Shown: positions 34,747 through 44,086 of the stretch, one piece after another
Position numbering within the stretch: position 1 is the stretch's first letter
Layout of the letters: each line of letters opens with the position of its first letter
Assembly (NCBI RefSeq): GCF_010015475.1
Contig: NZ_SSNI01000011.1
Location: 121,498-185,497 of the forward strand
Source of the DNA: Pontibacter pamirensis
GTDB taxonomy: Bacteria > Bacteroidota > Bacteroidia > Cytophagales > Hymenobacteraceae
DNA: 64,000 nucleotides
Direction: 5' to 3'
Translations under genes and position numbers: made by a program
Notes under the pieces: model-generated
What the model saw: only the letters and a program-made list of their open reading frames with translations
The model's database searches: none
Told to the model about the DNA's origin: nothing

Positions 34747-35076
34747 GCTGCTGGAGTGATAAGCCAAAGCCGATTCTACCAATTGGGCAGGATCGGCCTC
34801 AAAATGATGTATATAATATTATTAATATACACTATATTTGAGAACTCTGTTATTAACTGCTACTAAACTGTAGTTATTTGTGCTTCATACTGGTTCGCTA
34901 ATATCATCACAAGAAAGAAGGGAAGCGCGGTTAGCTTTGAGTTAATCAAAAAATGATGCCTCCAGTTCAGACTATCTGGCTTCAGGTTCGCAGAGAAGGC
35001 GATACTTTGAAGGCACTTTAAAGCACGAAGTGCATCCGACAAGAATTATATATTATACATACTTCTACTATCTTAC

Positions 35077-36348
35077 ATGTTTCCTTTTTTAAGCTGCCTG
35101 GGAAAAGCTGTTTCGCTTTATTTCCTGATTATAGCACTTCCTTTTTTAAGCCATGCCCAAAGAATCAATAATCCTTCGTTCGAAGGAAGAACAAGTGAGG
35201 GATATACACCTGAATTATGGGAAAATTGCGGTGGCCCCTTAAGTACTCCGGATACACAACCAGGCGTTTGGGGAGTTAGTCTCCCCCCAGACCATGGGGT
35301 CAATTATTTAGGCTTAGTATTCAGGCAAAGAAACAGCGGAAGTTTCGAGTCGGTGACGCAAAATCTCACTTATCCTTTCCATCAGGACTCTTGCTACACC
35401 TTCGAAATAAGTTTAGCGTTTGATCCCGACTATGAAGACGTTAACTCCAGGCAACCTGGTATCTTAAAAATTTGGGGCGGCAACGGTTTATGCGCTACAA
35501 CTGAGAATTTGTGGAACTCACCGGTTATAGATCATAAAGATTGGCGGACTTACGTTGTAAGATTCTCTCCAGAAGAAAGCCACACATCTATAACCTTGCA
35601 GGGTTATTTCTCCCCTAACAGGTATAGCTTTTACAATGGAGACATTCTAGTTGATAATATCAGAAACATAAAGGCACACCGCAAAACGAAGCTCAGTCTT
35701 GGGAATGATATTAGAGTTTGTGGAAGCAGTGAGTATACGATTGATGCGTCTTTTGCCAGTGGCCCGTTCCTTTGGCAGGATGGCACTACTAACAGTACTT
35801 ATAAAGTTACTAAGTCTGGTAAGTATTGGGTGCAAACTTACTTGAATGGGTGTAAAACAGCTGATACAATAAATGTAACTATAGAAAAGCCAATCGAAGT
35901 TGATTTGGGACCAGATATACGTTTATGTGAGGGTGAACAAACATTCCTGTCTCTAAGTATTCCTACTGCCAAGTATAAATGGAGTAATAATTCTACCAGT
36001 TCAGCTATCAAAGTTACTGAATCAGGTAAATATTGGGTTGAGGTCACCAGGGGTACCTGCACTGTTACGGACACTATTAATGTAACCATTCAGGGATGCA
36101 GGTTTTACGTACCGAATATTATTACTCCGAACGGAGACAATCTGAATGATGTATTTGAAGTCATTGATGATTTGCAAGACAGTTGGAGGCTTGAAATATA
36201 TAACCGTTCGGGCATACTGATATTTTCTGACAACAACTATAAAAATACCTGGGACGGGAATGGCAGCAGTAGTGGTATTTACTTCTATTATCTAAAAAGC
36301 AATACAAGTAGTAAAACATATAAAGGTGCATTGACGATATCCCGATAA
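35077..36348 (+). CDS. T9SS type-B sorting domain protein (gliding motility-associated C-terminal domain)
   Basis: A 423-residue secreted protein with a signal peptide ending near LSHAQ. An N-terminal beta-sandwich domain (about residues 30-200) resembles carbohydrate-binding or lectin-like modules. Two tandem Ig/PKD-like repeats follow (LGNDIRVCGSSEYTID and LGPDIRLCEGEQTFLSL), each ending with SGKYWV and DTINVT. The C-terminus is the type-B sorting signal (FYVPNIITPNGDNLND, then GTLTISR-like KGALTISR). The type IX system should export it and leave it on the surface or release it. The gene is markedly more AT-rich than its neighbours. Confidence 0.88.
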   Translation: MFPFLSCLGKAVSLYFLIIALPFLSHAQRINNPSFEGRTSEGYTPELWENCGGPLSTPDTQPGVWGVSLPPDHGVNYLGLVFRQRNSGSFESVTQNLTYPFHQDSCYTFEISLAFDPDYEDVNSRQPGILKIWGGNGLCATTENLWNSPVIDHKDWRTYVVRFSPEESHTSITLQGYFSPNRYSFYNGDILVDNIRNIKAHRKTKLSLGNDIRVCGSSEYTIDASFASGPFLWQDGTTNSTYKVTKSGKYWVQTYLNGCKTADTINVTIEKPIEVDLGPDIRLCEGEQTFLSLSIPTAKYKWSNNSTSSAIKVTESGKYWVEVTRGTCTVTDTINVTIQGCRFYVPNIITPNGDNLNDVFEVIDDLQDSWRLEIYNRSGILIFSDNNYKNTWDGNGSSSGIYFYYLKSNTSSKTYKGALTISR

Positions 36349-36470
36349 GCCTGAAGAAGAGCGTGAATAAAATGTATACAGATTGGGAGTATTAATACGG
36401 TAACAGAAATTAAAACAACCGACAGCAAAACAACTTTTAAATAACTAAGCATCAACACTTAACCTTCCAC

Positions 36471-36504
36471 AAAGTCGCAGACAAATTAGTCTGCGACTTT
36501 TTTT
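36471..36504 (+). terminator. Terminator after T9SS type-B cargo gene
   Basis: A perfect 12-bp stem (AAAGTCGCAGAC with 36489-36500), 6-nt loop and T-tract, in the 307-bp gap before the cytochrome gene. The remaining sequence of this gap (to 36655) is AT-rich and presumably holds the cytochrome promoter. Confidence 0.88.
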
Positions 36505-36655
36505 ATGCTGTCTACCAATTCAAAAATGTTATCTACTAAAAATACATAGAGAATAAGGTATATCCATCTTGTATAATTATACTTTATATTGATATTTACC
36601 AAGTTAATGTCACCCAAAATTAACGCTCCCCAAAATTTAACATCATTAGAAAATT

Positions 36656-37645
36656 ATGAAAAAGGCATTAAAAATTACGGGATACGTGGTAGTTACACTG
36701 GTGGCAGTTGCTGTCGCCGGCATTATTTATCTGCAGTACGCCTTCCCGAACGTGGATGCCGCCCCTGTTGTGACAATTGAAAAGACACCTGCACTGGTTG
36801 AACGCGGAGAATACATCGCCAACCACGTAGCTATTTGCATCGACTGCCACTCTACCCGCGACTTCTCCCGCTTCTCAGGTCCATTCCAGAAAGGTACTGA
36901 AGGCAAAGGTGGTGATAAGTTTGACCACTCTCTGGGCTTCCCAGGTACCTTCTACGCCCGTAACATCACTCCGGACAAAGAAACAGGTATAGGCACCTGG
37001 ACAGACGGTGAGATTTACCGCGCGATGACAAGAGGAGTGAGTAAAGACGGTGAACCGTTATTTCCGGTGATGCCTTACAAGGCCTACAGCCACATGACGA
37101 CAGAGGACGCTTATGCTGTAATTGCTTATATCCGCACTTTAGAGCCAATTAAAAACAACGTGCCGAAGTCTGACCCCGACTTTCCGATGAACCTGATTCT
37201 GCGCACAATGCCCTCTAACAACGCACCAGCAGTACTTGAGAAAACTGCGCTGAATGATGATGTAAAAAAAGGCGAATACCTGTTCACCATCGCCTCCTGC
37301 AACGACTGCCACACACCACAGGAACAAGGAGCCCCGGTGGAGGGCATGCTCCTGGCCGGTGGCATGGAGTTTCCTACTCCGGATGGTGGTACACTGCGCT
37401 CTGCCAACATTACCCCTGATAAAGAAACCGGAATTGGAAAGTGGACAGAGGACGCTTTTGTGCAACGCTTTAAGATGCATGAAAACCCTGCCACCGTAAC
37501 TCCTGGCGGGCCAAATACCATTATGCCTTGGAGCATGTATGCCGGCATGAAAGAAGAAGACCTGCGCGCTATGTACAAGTACCTGATGACCGTAGAGCCT
37601 ATCAAGAATAAGATGGAGCGCTTTACACCTCCCGCTAAATCATAA
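36656..37645 (+). CDS. Membrane-anchored diheme cytochrome c
   Basis: A 329-residue protein with an N-terminal membrane anchor (residues about 8-28) and two class I cytochrome domains. The heme sites are CIDCH (61-65) and CNDCH (215-219), and each half repeats the pattern ARNITPDKETGIGTW / SANITPDKETGIGKW with later Met residues as possible axial ligands. It resembles the cytochrome subunits of periplasmic alcohol or sugar dehydrogenases, passing electrons to the respiratory chain. No dehydrogenase gene lies beside it. The tandem domains suggest internal duplication. Confidence 0.92.
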   Translation: MKKALKITGYVVVTLVAVAVAGIIYLQYAFPNVDAAPVVTIEKTPALVERGEYIANHVAICIDCHSTRDFSRFSGPFQKGTEGKGGDKFDHSLGFPGTFYARNITPDKETGIGTWTDGEIYRAMTRGVSKDGEPLFPVMPYKAYSHMTTEDAYAVIAYIRTLEPIKNNVPKSDPDFPMNLILRTMPSNNAPAVLEKTALNDDVKKGEYLFTIASCNDCHTPQEQGAPVEGMLLAGGMEFPTPDGGTLRSANITPDKETGIGKWTEDAFVQRFKMHENPATVTPGGPNTIMPWSMYAGMKEEDLRAMYKYLMTVEPIKNKMERFTPPAKS

Positions 37646-37670
37646 ATTAACCAGAAGGTCTTACATTCTG

Positions 37671-37708
37671 AAAAGCTACCCGGCGCATGCGCCGGGTAGC
37701 TTTTTTTG
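37671..37708 (+). terminator. Terminator after cytochrome c gene
   Basis: A fully palindromic 34-bp block (37671-37704, core CCCGGCGCATGCGCCGGG) followed by T residues. It lies 25 bp after the stop codon and is strong in both directions. Confidence 0.9.
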
Positions 37709-37757
37709 TACAAGTGTTCGGTATGTCGTATTATAGCTGTAAAGCCAATTTTAACAG

Positions 37758-38231
37758 ATGGAATTTTACACACAGGAAGAAGACAGAAAGCCTATCCACC
37801 TGACTTATGCTAAATTCAGTGTACGCCTGGTAGCTTTTCTAATTGATTGGATCCTGTTATCTATTCTTTCTGCGCTGTTTATAACGGTGCTTGGGCTACC
37901 ACTTGTCCCGGACATCTATGATTATGAAGCCCGACTGAAGATGAACTTCATCAGCATCGTGATAAGCTGGTTATACTATGCCAGTTTCGAAAGTTCCTCT
38001 TACCAGGCCACACCAGGTAAACAAATCATGGGCATCTTTGTGACGGATACGGAGGGATACGCGATCACCTTTTCCCGTGCCACCGGCCGCTTCTTCGGAA
38101 GGCTGCTGTCGGGGCTGCTCCTGCTCATAGGGTATATAATGGCCGCCTTTACAGAACGCCGCCAGGCTCTGCACGATTTATTAGCCAAAACTCTTGTGCT
38201 TAAGCACCCTGCGCAACAAGAGCCCGTCTGA
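37758..38231 (+). CDS. RDD family membrane protein
   Basis: A 157-residue protein with three predicted membrane segments. The RDD signature is present: Arg and Asp in KFSVRLVAFLIDWILL (about residues 21-36), then YQATPGKQIMGIFV between the second and third helices, and ERRQALHDLLAKTLVL at the end. RDD proteins are thought to act as ion-transport or stress-linked membrane proteins; the role here is unknown. A paralogue lies 321 bp downstream. Confidence 0.88.
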   Translation: MEFYTQEEDRKPIHLTYAKFSVRLVAFLIDWILLSILSALFITVLGLPLVPDIYDYEARLKMNFISIVISWLYYASFESSSYQATPGKQIMGIFVTDTEGYAITFSRATGRFFGRLLSGLLLLIGYIMAAFTERRQALHDLLAKTLVLKHPAQQEPV

Positions 38232-38507
38232 ATTTTATTTCTGGTAGTGATAAGGGAAAGTGTAGCTTATCACGCCTCCTTATAAATACACAGCCAAGGC
38301 TAAAAAATCTAAATTTAAAGCGGCGAGGCACCAAATATGCTCCTTTGCTGCACTTTTAACGATATTTTATATGGTTTCAGGAACATGCAGCTGAATCTTC
38401 AAATAAAATTATCTGCATTTTTGATGTTCGCACAATAGATATGTTATAAACAAGAAATTATTAAACTAAATAAAGTGCTTTTGAAACCTTGTTCAGCCAG
38501 TTAAGTA
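38232..38507. other. Intergenic region between the two RDD genes
   Basis: About 275 AT-rich bases with no plausible gene. It must contain the end of the first RDD transcript and the promoter of the second, though no full consensus promoter is visible. Confidence 0.4.
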
Positions 38508-38547
38508 TAAAGTCGGTCGGAGTCATTTTATCCGGCCGACTTTATTT
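38508..38547 (+). promoter_or_regulatory. Terminator-like hairpin abutting the second RDD start codon
   Basis: ATAAAGTCGGTCGG pairs with CCGGCCGACTTTAT (one mismatch), loop about 10 nt. The stem ends about 6 bp before the ATG at 38553. It leaves no room for a separate ribosome site, so it could be an attenuator or translation-blocking leader, or simply a terminator of the upstream region. Confidence 0.5.
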
Positions 38548-38552
38548 ATGTA

Positions 38553-38984
38553 ATGCAATTTACTTATACCCAACAAGATAAAAAGACAGAGTTAGCAAGC
38601 CTGAAGACACGGTTAGCAGCCTTTTCCGTTGATGTTCTGCTTATCCTGACATTGATAGGTATAGCTGATTTCCTGACGTTTAGCAGCAATGACGACGCGT
38701 TCTTGCTGAAACCGGAACGCCTGCTGCATCTGCTGCTGAGCTGGCTGTATTTTGCCGGTACCGAAACCTGTCCCTGCCAGGCGACTTTAGGTAAATACCT
38801 CCTGCACCTGCGGGTAACCACTACTACAAATGAGCGCATTTCCTTTAAAGCAGCCACTATACGCTATATTGCCAAGCCTCTTACCGCAATTGTACTGGTG
38901 AAGCAGTTTCTATTATCCACCCTTCCTACTACTCTTCGCACTGTTCACGACAAGCTGGCGCACACGCAGGTTATTCTACGGTAA
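38553..38984 (+). CDS. RDD-like membrane protein, second copy
   Basis: A 143-residue paralogue of the preceding RDD protein. The N-terminus (MQFTYTQQDKK against MEFYTQEEDRK in the first) supports the start codon. SLKTRLAAFSVDVLLI corresponds to the first RDD helix and CQATLGKYLLHLRV to the second motif. It is more diverged: the central aspartate pattern differs, and the loop around FSSNDDAFLLKPERLL is longer. Its 3' end overlaps that of the convergent DUF389 gene by 9 bp. Confidence 0.78.
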   Translation: MQFTYTQQDKKTELASLKTRLAAFSVDVLLILTLIGIADFLTFSSNDDAFLLKPERLLHLLLSWLYFAGTETCPCQATLGKYLLHLRVTTTTNERISFKAATIRYIAKPLTAIVLVKQFLLSTLPTTLRTVHDKLAHTQVILR

Positions 38985-40262
38985 ATTGGATGGATTTCCC
39001 TGGTAGTCCAGCACCGTGATATTGAACATCGGGTCGGCATTCCAATTCTGTTCCTTGATGCGCTTGTAGAGCAGGGCACTTACCTGCTGCTTCACCTCTT
39101 CATCAGAAAGCGTATTGCTGCGGTTGTAGAGGTACAGCTCGCAGATAACCGGATTCAGATCAGGCAGGGTGCCACGCGTGAAGCGGGCGCTTATCTCTAT
39201 GGTTTCCACATCCTCCATCTCTTCAAGCGTTGTGTGCATCACCTCTGTAATGAGAGTATTCAGACTTGCCTTCTGCAGTCCTGGAGGACTGGAAAACTGC
39301 CAGTACAGCAGCCCTCCTATCACCAGCACCGACACCGCCATGGATAGGTAGAATACATAGGCCTTTCCGCTCGCAAAACGCACCCCTTTAATGCTTACGT
39401 TCCCCATAAACCTGAAAACCAGGGCCGCGGATAGCTGAATGCCAGCCAACTGTATTATTAACAGAAAAATACCGCTGCGTATCAACTGCCAGTTTCCGAA
39501 GTTAAGCGCCATGCCAATCAAGCCGGTTGGCGGAGCCAGCGAGGCTGCCACCAGCATACCCACAGCAGCTCCGGACACCAGGCTGTCGCGTTCCGATGAG
39601 ATGATATTTAAACCGCCTGCTATACCGGCTACAATCGGCAGCAAAATCGACAACCGCGAAACCTGGCTTACAGACACCATCATCGGCGTAGCATGCTGCT
39701 GATCCACAAAGAAGGAAAGCAGGAACGTAACAATAACAGCCGTACCGATAGCCATAAAGTAGCGCAGGAGGCTTTGCTTCAGCAGCCCCATTTTACCGGA
39801 GGCAGCCCCAAGGGCGGCATTCATGGCCGGCCCTGCAAACGGCGACACCAGCATGGCCGCCACCAACAGATAGCTGGTGCCGGTGTATAGCCCAATCCAA
39901 ACCAGCACTGACCCGGCCAAAGAATATATAATCAGGCCCTTTTTAGAACCAACGCTCTGCACGCCTCCAAGAAAAATCTCAATGGGGCTCCGAAACGATA
40001 CATCAGCCACCTGGTCAGGCGCCTGGCCTTGGGGAGGGTAAAGCGCGATGATACCGCGCGGGATAAGATTAATTTCAGCCTCCTCATACTTACTCATGGC
40101 CTCTATAAAACTGCTCACCATCTTGTTGTTCAGGTTCACGGTCACAAGCTCCCCCCCATCCTCCAGCGACTGTATCATCAGGTTTTTGCCGTTCTTCTCT
40201 TTGGCTATCCTCTTTATTTCCTCACCTTCTCCCTCTTTTACTTTGATGGTTAATCTGCGCAT
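38976..40262 (-). CDS. DUF389 family membrane protein
   Basis: A 428-residue protein. A cytosolic N-terminal ferredoxin-like part (about residues 1-90) is followed by the DUF389 membrane region: SPIEIFLGGVQSVG, then LLVAAMLVSPFAGPAMNAALGAASG and SLAPPTGLIGMALNFG. About six helices end in an extended soluble tail. The family is widespread, with unknown or suggested transport function. The 3' end overlaps the second RDD gene. Confidence 0.9.
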   Translation of the reverse strand: MRRLTIKVKEGEGEEIKRIAKEKNGKNLMIQSLEDGGELVTVNLNNKMVSSFIEAMSKYEEAEINLIPRGIIALYPPQGQAPDQVADVSFRSPIEIFLGGVQSVGSKKGLIIYSLAGSVLVWIGLYTGTSYLLVAAMLVSPFAGPAMNAALGAASGKMGLLKQSLLRYFMAIGTAVIVTFLLSFFVDQQHATPMMVSVSQVSRLSILLPIVAGIAGGLNIISSERDSLVSGAAVGMLVAASLAPPTGLIGMALNFGNWQLIRSGIFLLIIQLAGIQLSAALVFRFMGNVSIKGVRFASGKAYVFYLSMAVSVLVIGGLLYWQFSSPPGLQKASLNTLITEVMHTTLEEMEDVETIEISARFTRGTLPDLNPVICELYLYNRSNTLSDEEVKQQVSALLYKRIKEQNWNADPMFNITVLDYQGNPSNLP

Positions 40263-40321
40263 AGTTCTTTATTTTCCATACCATCATACGGAGACAAACC
40301 CTTTTAGTGTTTGCTCTAAAA

Positions 40322-40354
40322 GCAGAAGCCCCTGCAGTTTTAGCTACAGAGGCT
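40322..40354 (-). terminator. Hairpin after histidine phosphatase gene
   Basis: GAAGCC...CAG pairs with CTG...GGCTTC with mismatches near 40326-40354. On the minus strand it directly follows the phosphatase gene, and a weak T-rich tail follows. Confidence 0.45.
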
Positions 40355-40383
40355 TCAGGAGGTATCCCAAAGGTTGGCTTCAC

Positions 40384-40956
40384 TTAGTTGCTTGCTGCAC
40401 CAAACCGGCTCGTTTCCACAGTAGCTGTACCACCTGAATCAACAGTTACTTTAAAAATATGGTCATAGGTGCTGTCTGTTATTTCTGATATGGGTCGTTT
40501 CGCTCCCAAGGCCTCTATGATAGGTAGTATAGTATTGGAGTGACCGGCAATCACAACCGTCTCTCCCTGGTGGTTTTGCAGGAGCTGCTGTTTCAGGTTA
40601 TCGAAATCATGCGCCTCATACTGCCGTACCTCCAGCTGACGGGCATCTGCCAAAGGCTTTAGGGTGTTGATGGTGCGGATGTATTTGGTAGCATACAGGG
40701 CATGTACCTCCTGCTCTTCTAACAGCGCACGCAGGGCCTCTGCCCGCGCCACTCCGGCTGCAGTCAGGTCCGGGTCTTCGTTTTTAGGGTCAGCGGTTTC
40801 CTTCTCCGCATGGCGCACCAGGTATACTGTAACAGGCTTACTAGCAGCACGGTCTGCGAGTGCCTCTTCATTTGCAGTGGTATTACTGCGGCAGGCAGCC
40901 ACACTTAAAAAGAGCAGCAGCAGTAGCCACAATTTCAAAAGAAAGTTCAGTTGCAT
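40384..40956 (-). CDS. Histidine phosphatase family lipoprotein
   Basis: A 190-residue protein with a lipobox (LFLSVAACRSN) placing it in the envelope. The phosphoglycerate-mutase-like core starts with VYLVRHAEKET (the catalytic RH motif), followed by DLTAAGVARAEALRALL and VVIAGHSNTIL with the second histidine. It is closest to SixA/PhoE-like histidine phosphatases. A secreted form probably acts on small phosphate esters. Substrate unknown. It lies between the DUF389 gene and the large TPR protein gene on the same strand. Confidence 0.9.
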   Translation of the reverse strand: MQLNFLLKLWLLLLLFLSVAACRSNTTANEEALADRAASKPVTVYLVRHAEKETADPKNEDPDLTAAGVARAEALRALLEEQEVHALYATKYIRTINTLKPLADARQLEVRQYEAHDFDNLKQQLLQNHQGETVVIAGHSNTILPIIEALGAKRPISEITDSTYDHIFKVTVDSGGTATVETSRFGAASN

Positions 40957-41070
40957 TTTAAAAGGTATGTGTTAAATGATTTTACGCAAGAGCCCAGCGG
41001 GACTTAAAACAAAGTATAAACTGGTGTTACATAAATCCGGATGTTAAGTGATGTATGTTTCGTTTAGAGC

Positions 41071-43941
41071 TTATAACTGCACAAGATTTTCTACGGCAGC
41101 CTTTACCTGCTCTGCCCGCTTTTGCTTTCCCTGGCGTTCCAACAGTTGCACCAGCCGCTGCCGCACTTCTGCCATATAAGGGTTCGCCTGCAAAGCCGCC
41201 TCATAAGACCTGATGGCTTTCCTGTTTTTGTTCTTTGCCTCCAGCAGGCGTCCGGTGGCAAAATGCAGCTGTGCTTTTTCAAGTACTGTCTCCGGGGCAG
41301 GCTGCTGCGCTAACACCGTCTCTGCCTGCTCTAACTCACCTAAATCTGCCAGTATGCCAACTAATTGATACTCTTCCCCACCTACTTCAACCTTGTGGCT
41401 AAGTATAGGCTGCATCAGCGCTTCGGCGGCGGCTTTGTTTTTGAGCTGTAATTGGTAGGCAGCCATCCGCATCATATAATCCGGGCGTGCTGCGCCGGAG
41501 GCTTCTAAAATGCGCTGTGCCTCCTCCAGTGTTTTGTAAGCCGCTGTATAATCACCCTGCGCGGCCAGCACATCCGCATACTGTCTCCGGAGGCTGTAGT
41601 TTTGCGGCTTCCGCGCCACTATTGTGGAGATTTGCTTTACCGCTTCCGGGGCTACCTGGCTCGTGCCTCTGAGCCAGCTGGCATAGGCAATTGCTTCGTC
41701 GCGCCGGTCCCGGAGGTATGTGGAGACGATGGGTGCATCCTGCACATAGACTTCCGCTGTAGCAATTGCTTCCGGCACCATGGCATAGCTCTCGTACAAC
41801 TCCCGGAAACGCTGGTTAGTATAGGCGCGTTGCAGCAGATCATCTTCTAACTCCATCGCTTTACGATACAGCGCAACCTGGCTCTTCAGTGCCTCCTGCA
41901 GCGCTAGCGTTCCGGACCGCTTCTGAGCTTCCAGCAATGCTGCTTCGGCCAAATAAATGGGAGCATAACCCGGGTTGATGTCTTTCGCTTTCTGCAGCCA
42001 GTCTACTGCGGCAGCGTACTCCTTTTGCTGCTGTTTCACGCTAGCATAGGCTATCAGGGCTGGCTGGTAATGCGCGTCATACGTAAGGGCGGTATCGAGC
42101 AGCGTAAGGGCCTTCGGAAAATCTTCTTCCTGCTCAGCCAGGTTCAGATAAACCTGAGCCCAGTTGCTGGCCATAGCGTTTTTATCACCTGCCAGGTAGG
42201 CCCGCTGCCGTTGCACCAGCTCATCCAGGAAAGTATACAGCGCCGGGTCTTTCGCTTTGAGGTCGGCGGTGGTGTTGATGGATTTGTGATTGAGCGGGTG
42301 CACTTTTACCGGCTCAAAGTAGGCAGGATACGTCTGTGCCAGGTACTCATGCTCGTTGTTGGCAGAGTAGTAGTCTAAGGTGCGGCCCTCTTCCATGGCC
42401 TGGTGGTAAAGGCGGCGCACGGCACGTTTCTCAGCATCGGTGAAGACGCTCTGGTGAAATAGGTGCACATACTCATGCAGCACCACGTTCCGCTCCAGGT
42501 AGGAGCCGCGCACCACATACTCAATAGCCGCCGCACCGCTGCCCACTCCCCTGATGTCCATCCACTGGCGGTTATCGAAGGTTGTGGCCTGCCGGAAGTA
42601 GGGAGAACTCATGGCGATAGCCAGGTCTGTGTGCAGGGGCGGTATCACAAACTTCTCGCGCTGCCTCGACAGAAACGGAAAATACACGATGCTCTCATAC
42701 AGTTGCGACCACACCATCTGCTGTACCTCCTTACCGGGATAATAAGCCACATCCGGAAACACTTTTGCAAAGTTTACCGGGTCCTCAACTACAGTCTGCG
42801 CCACAACCTGCTGCAGCGAGTCGTAGTTGTGCAGGTACGTCAGCTGTTTTTGCTTGATAACGGCGGCTAAAGCATTGTGTGCTGGTCCGTAATGCTTCTT
42901 TTTTTGGAGGATACGCTGAAAAATTGCCTGTGCGGAGTCGAGGCGGATCTGCCGGTTCATATCGAAGGCCATGTAATAAGTGGAGCCGCGCAACATGGCA
43001 GGCAACACAGAAGCCGGGTACTGTTGCTGCACTGCCTGCGCCGCTTTCAGCGCCTCCTGCAGCCTGTTTTCGGAGATAAGCCTGTCCGCTTCATTCAAGG
43101 CCTTCCGTACCTCCTCATCCTCAGGCTGGGCATAATCGGCGTAGGTTAAGTTGGTATGGCCATTGCCCCAGTGCCAGTGCGTGACATAATGCAGCGGGTT
43201 CAGTTCCAGCGCCAGTTCCCATTGGGCAGCCATGTCGTTTAGTTGCGTGGCATCCACCCGGCGCCAGATGGCATAGCCGTAGTTAAAGCGGGCATCAGCA
43301 TTGAAAGGGTCTAAAGTGAGGCTGGTGATGAGCGGCTTTTCGGCCAGTTCCGGTTTCTGATTCCAGAAATACACATCCGACTCCAGCAGGTAAGCGCCAG
43401 CATTCTTTGGGTTCCATGACTGCACTTTCTGTGCCCATGCCAGCGCCTCGGTATACTTTTTCTGCAGCATCAGGATACGCCCTACGGTTAAAGCAGCTGC
43501 CTCGTCTTTTGGGTTTGCCTGCAGCAACTGCCGGGCGGTAGCAATAGCTTTATCTAACTCCCAGGCTTGTATCTGCAAAAGGCTCTGCAGCAAGAGCGCC
43601 TTCCCTTGCGTTGGGTTTTCTTTCAGCACCTCCTGCACGAGGTTCCCGGCCTGCTTAAATTCGTTCTGCAGCATCGCCAGCCTTGCTTTTGCCAGCTTTA
43701 CGGGTACACCAAGTGTGGCGCTTTCCAGCAACTGCTGCGCAGTCTGCCAGTCCCCTAGTTCCAGCAGCCTCTTTGCTTTGGCGGCGGCATCTATATTTTG
43801 CTCCTGTACTATCTCCTGCCGCTCCTGCAGCAGCTTCTCCCGAACCGCAGCCACATCATCAGGGTGCTGGGCAAGCGCAGGTACAGCCGTGAACAGGATA
43901 AGGGTACAGAGCAGATATTTTGTAACAGAGGTAAGGTGCAT
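41071..43941 (-). CDS. Large secreted TPR protein with central HExxH metallopeptidase-like motif
   Basis: A 956-residue protein with a signal peptide ending near PALAQ. Residues about 55-310 form tetratricopeptide repeats (for example LLELGDWQTAQQLLESA and AAALTVGRILMLQKKYTEAL). The middle (about 375-560) has a gluzincin-like site: NVVLHEYVHLFHQ with HEYVH at 489-493, and SANNEHEYLAQTYPAYF about 38 residues later supplying a third ligand candidate (E530 or E532). Residues about 600-950 return to TPR repeats. The frame is intact. The catalytic part looks like an anthrax lethal-factor or DUF-type peptidase, but the substrate is unknown. No near partner gene is evident. Confidence 0.8.
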   Translation of the reverse strand: MHLTSVTKYLLCTLILFTAVPALAQHPDDVAAVREKLLQERQEIVQEQNIDAAAKAKRLLELGDWQTAQQLLESATLGVPVKLAKARLAMLQNEFKQAGNLVQEVLKENPTQGKALLLQSLLQIQAWELDKAIATARQLLQANPKDEAAALTVGRILMLQKKYTEALAWAQKVQSWNPKNAGAYLLESDVYFWNQKPELAEKPLITSLTLDPFNADARFNYGYAIWRRVDATQLNDMAAQWELALELNPLHYVTHWHWGNGHTNLTYADYAQPEDEEVRKALNEADRLISENRLQEALKAAQAVQQQYPASVLPAMLRGSTYYMAFDMNRQIRLDSAQAIFQRILQKKKHYGPAHNALAAVIKQKQLTYLHNYDSLQQVVAQTVVEDPVNFAKVFPDVAYYPGKEVQQMVWSQLYESIVYFPFLSRQREKFVIPPLHTDLAIAMSSPYFRQATTFDNRQWMDIRGVGSGAAAIEYVVRGSYLERNVVLHEYVHLFHQSVFTDAEKRAVRRLYHQAMEEGRTLDYYSANNEHEYLAQTYPAYFEPVKVHPLNHKSINTTADLKAKDPALYTFLDELVQRQRAYLAGDKNAMASNWAQVYLNLAEQEEDFPKALTLLDTALTYDAHYQPALIAYASVKQQQKEYAAAVDWLQKAKDINPGYAPIYLAEAALLEAQKRSGTLALQEALKSQVALYRKAMELEDDLLQRAYTNQRFRELYESYAMVPEAIATAEVYVQDAPIVSTYLRDRRDEAIAYASWLRGTSQVAPEAVKQISTIVARKPQNYSLRRQYADVLAAQGDYTAAYKTLEEAQRILEASGAARPDYMMRMAAYQLQLKNKAAAEALMQPILSHKVEVGGEEYQLVGILADLGELEQAETVLAQQPAPETVLEKAQLHFATGRLLEAKNKNRKAIRSYEAALQANPYMAEVRQRLVQLLERQGKQKRAEQVKAAVENLVQL

Positions 43942-44086
43942 GAGTTGATAAAGTGGGTTTAGGCGCTACAATAACTTTAGAACTGAGCGATTCAATAAAC
44001 TTAAAAATAAGCACATTGTCGCTTCTATACCAACTGATGCCTGATAAACTGATGTAATCTAAAATAAATAAAGGCAGTTCTGCAGT

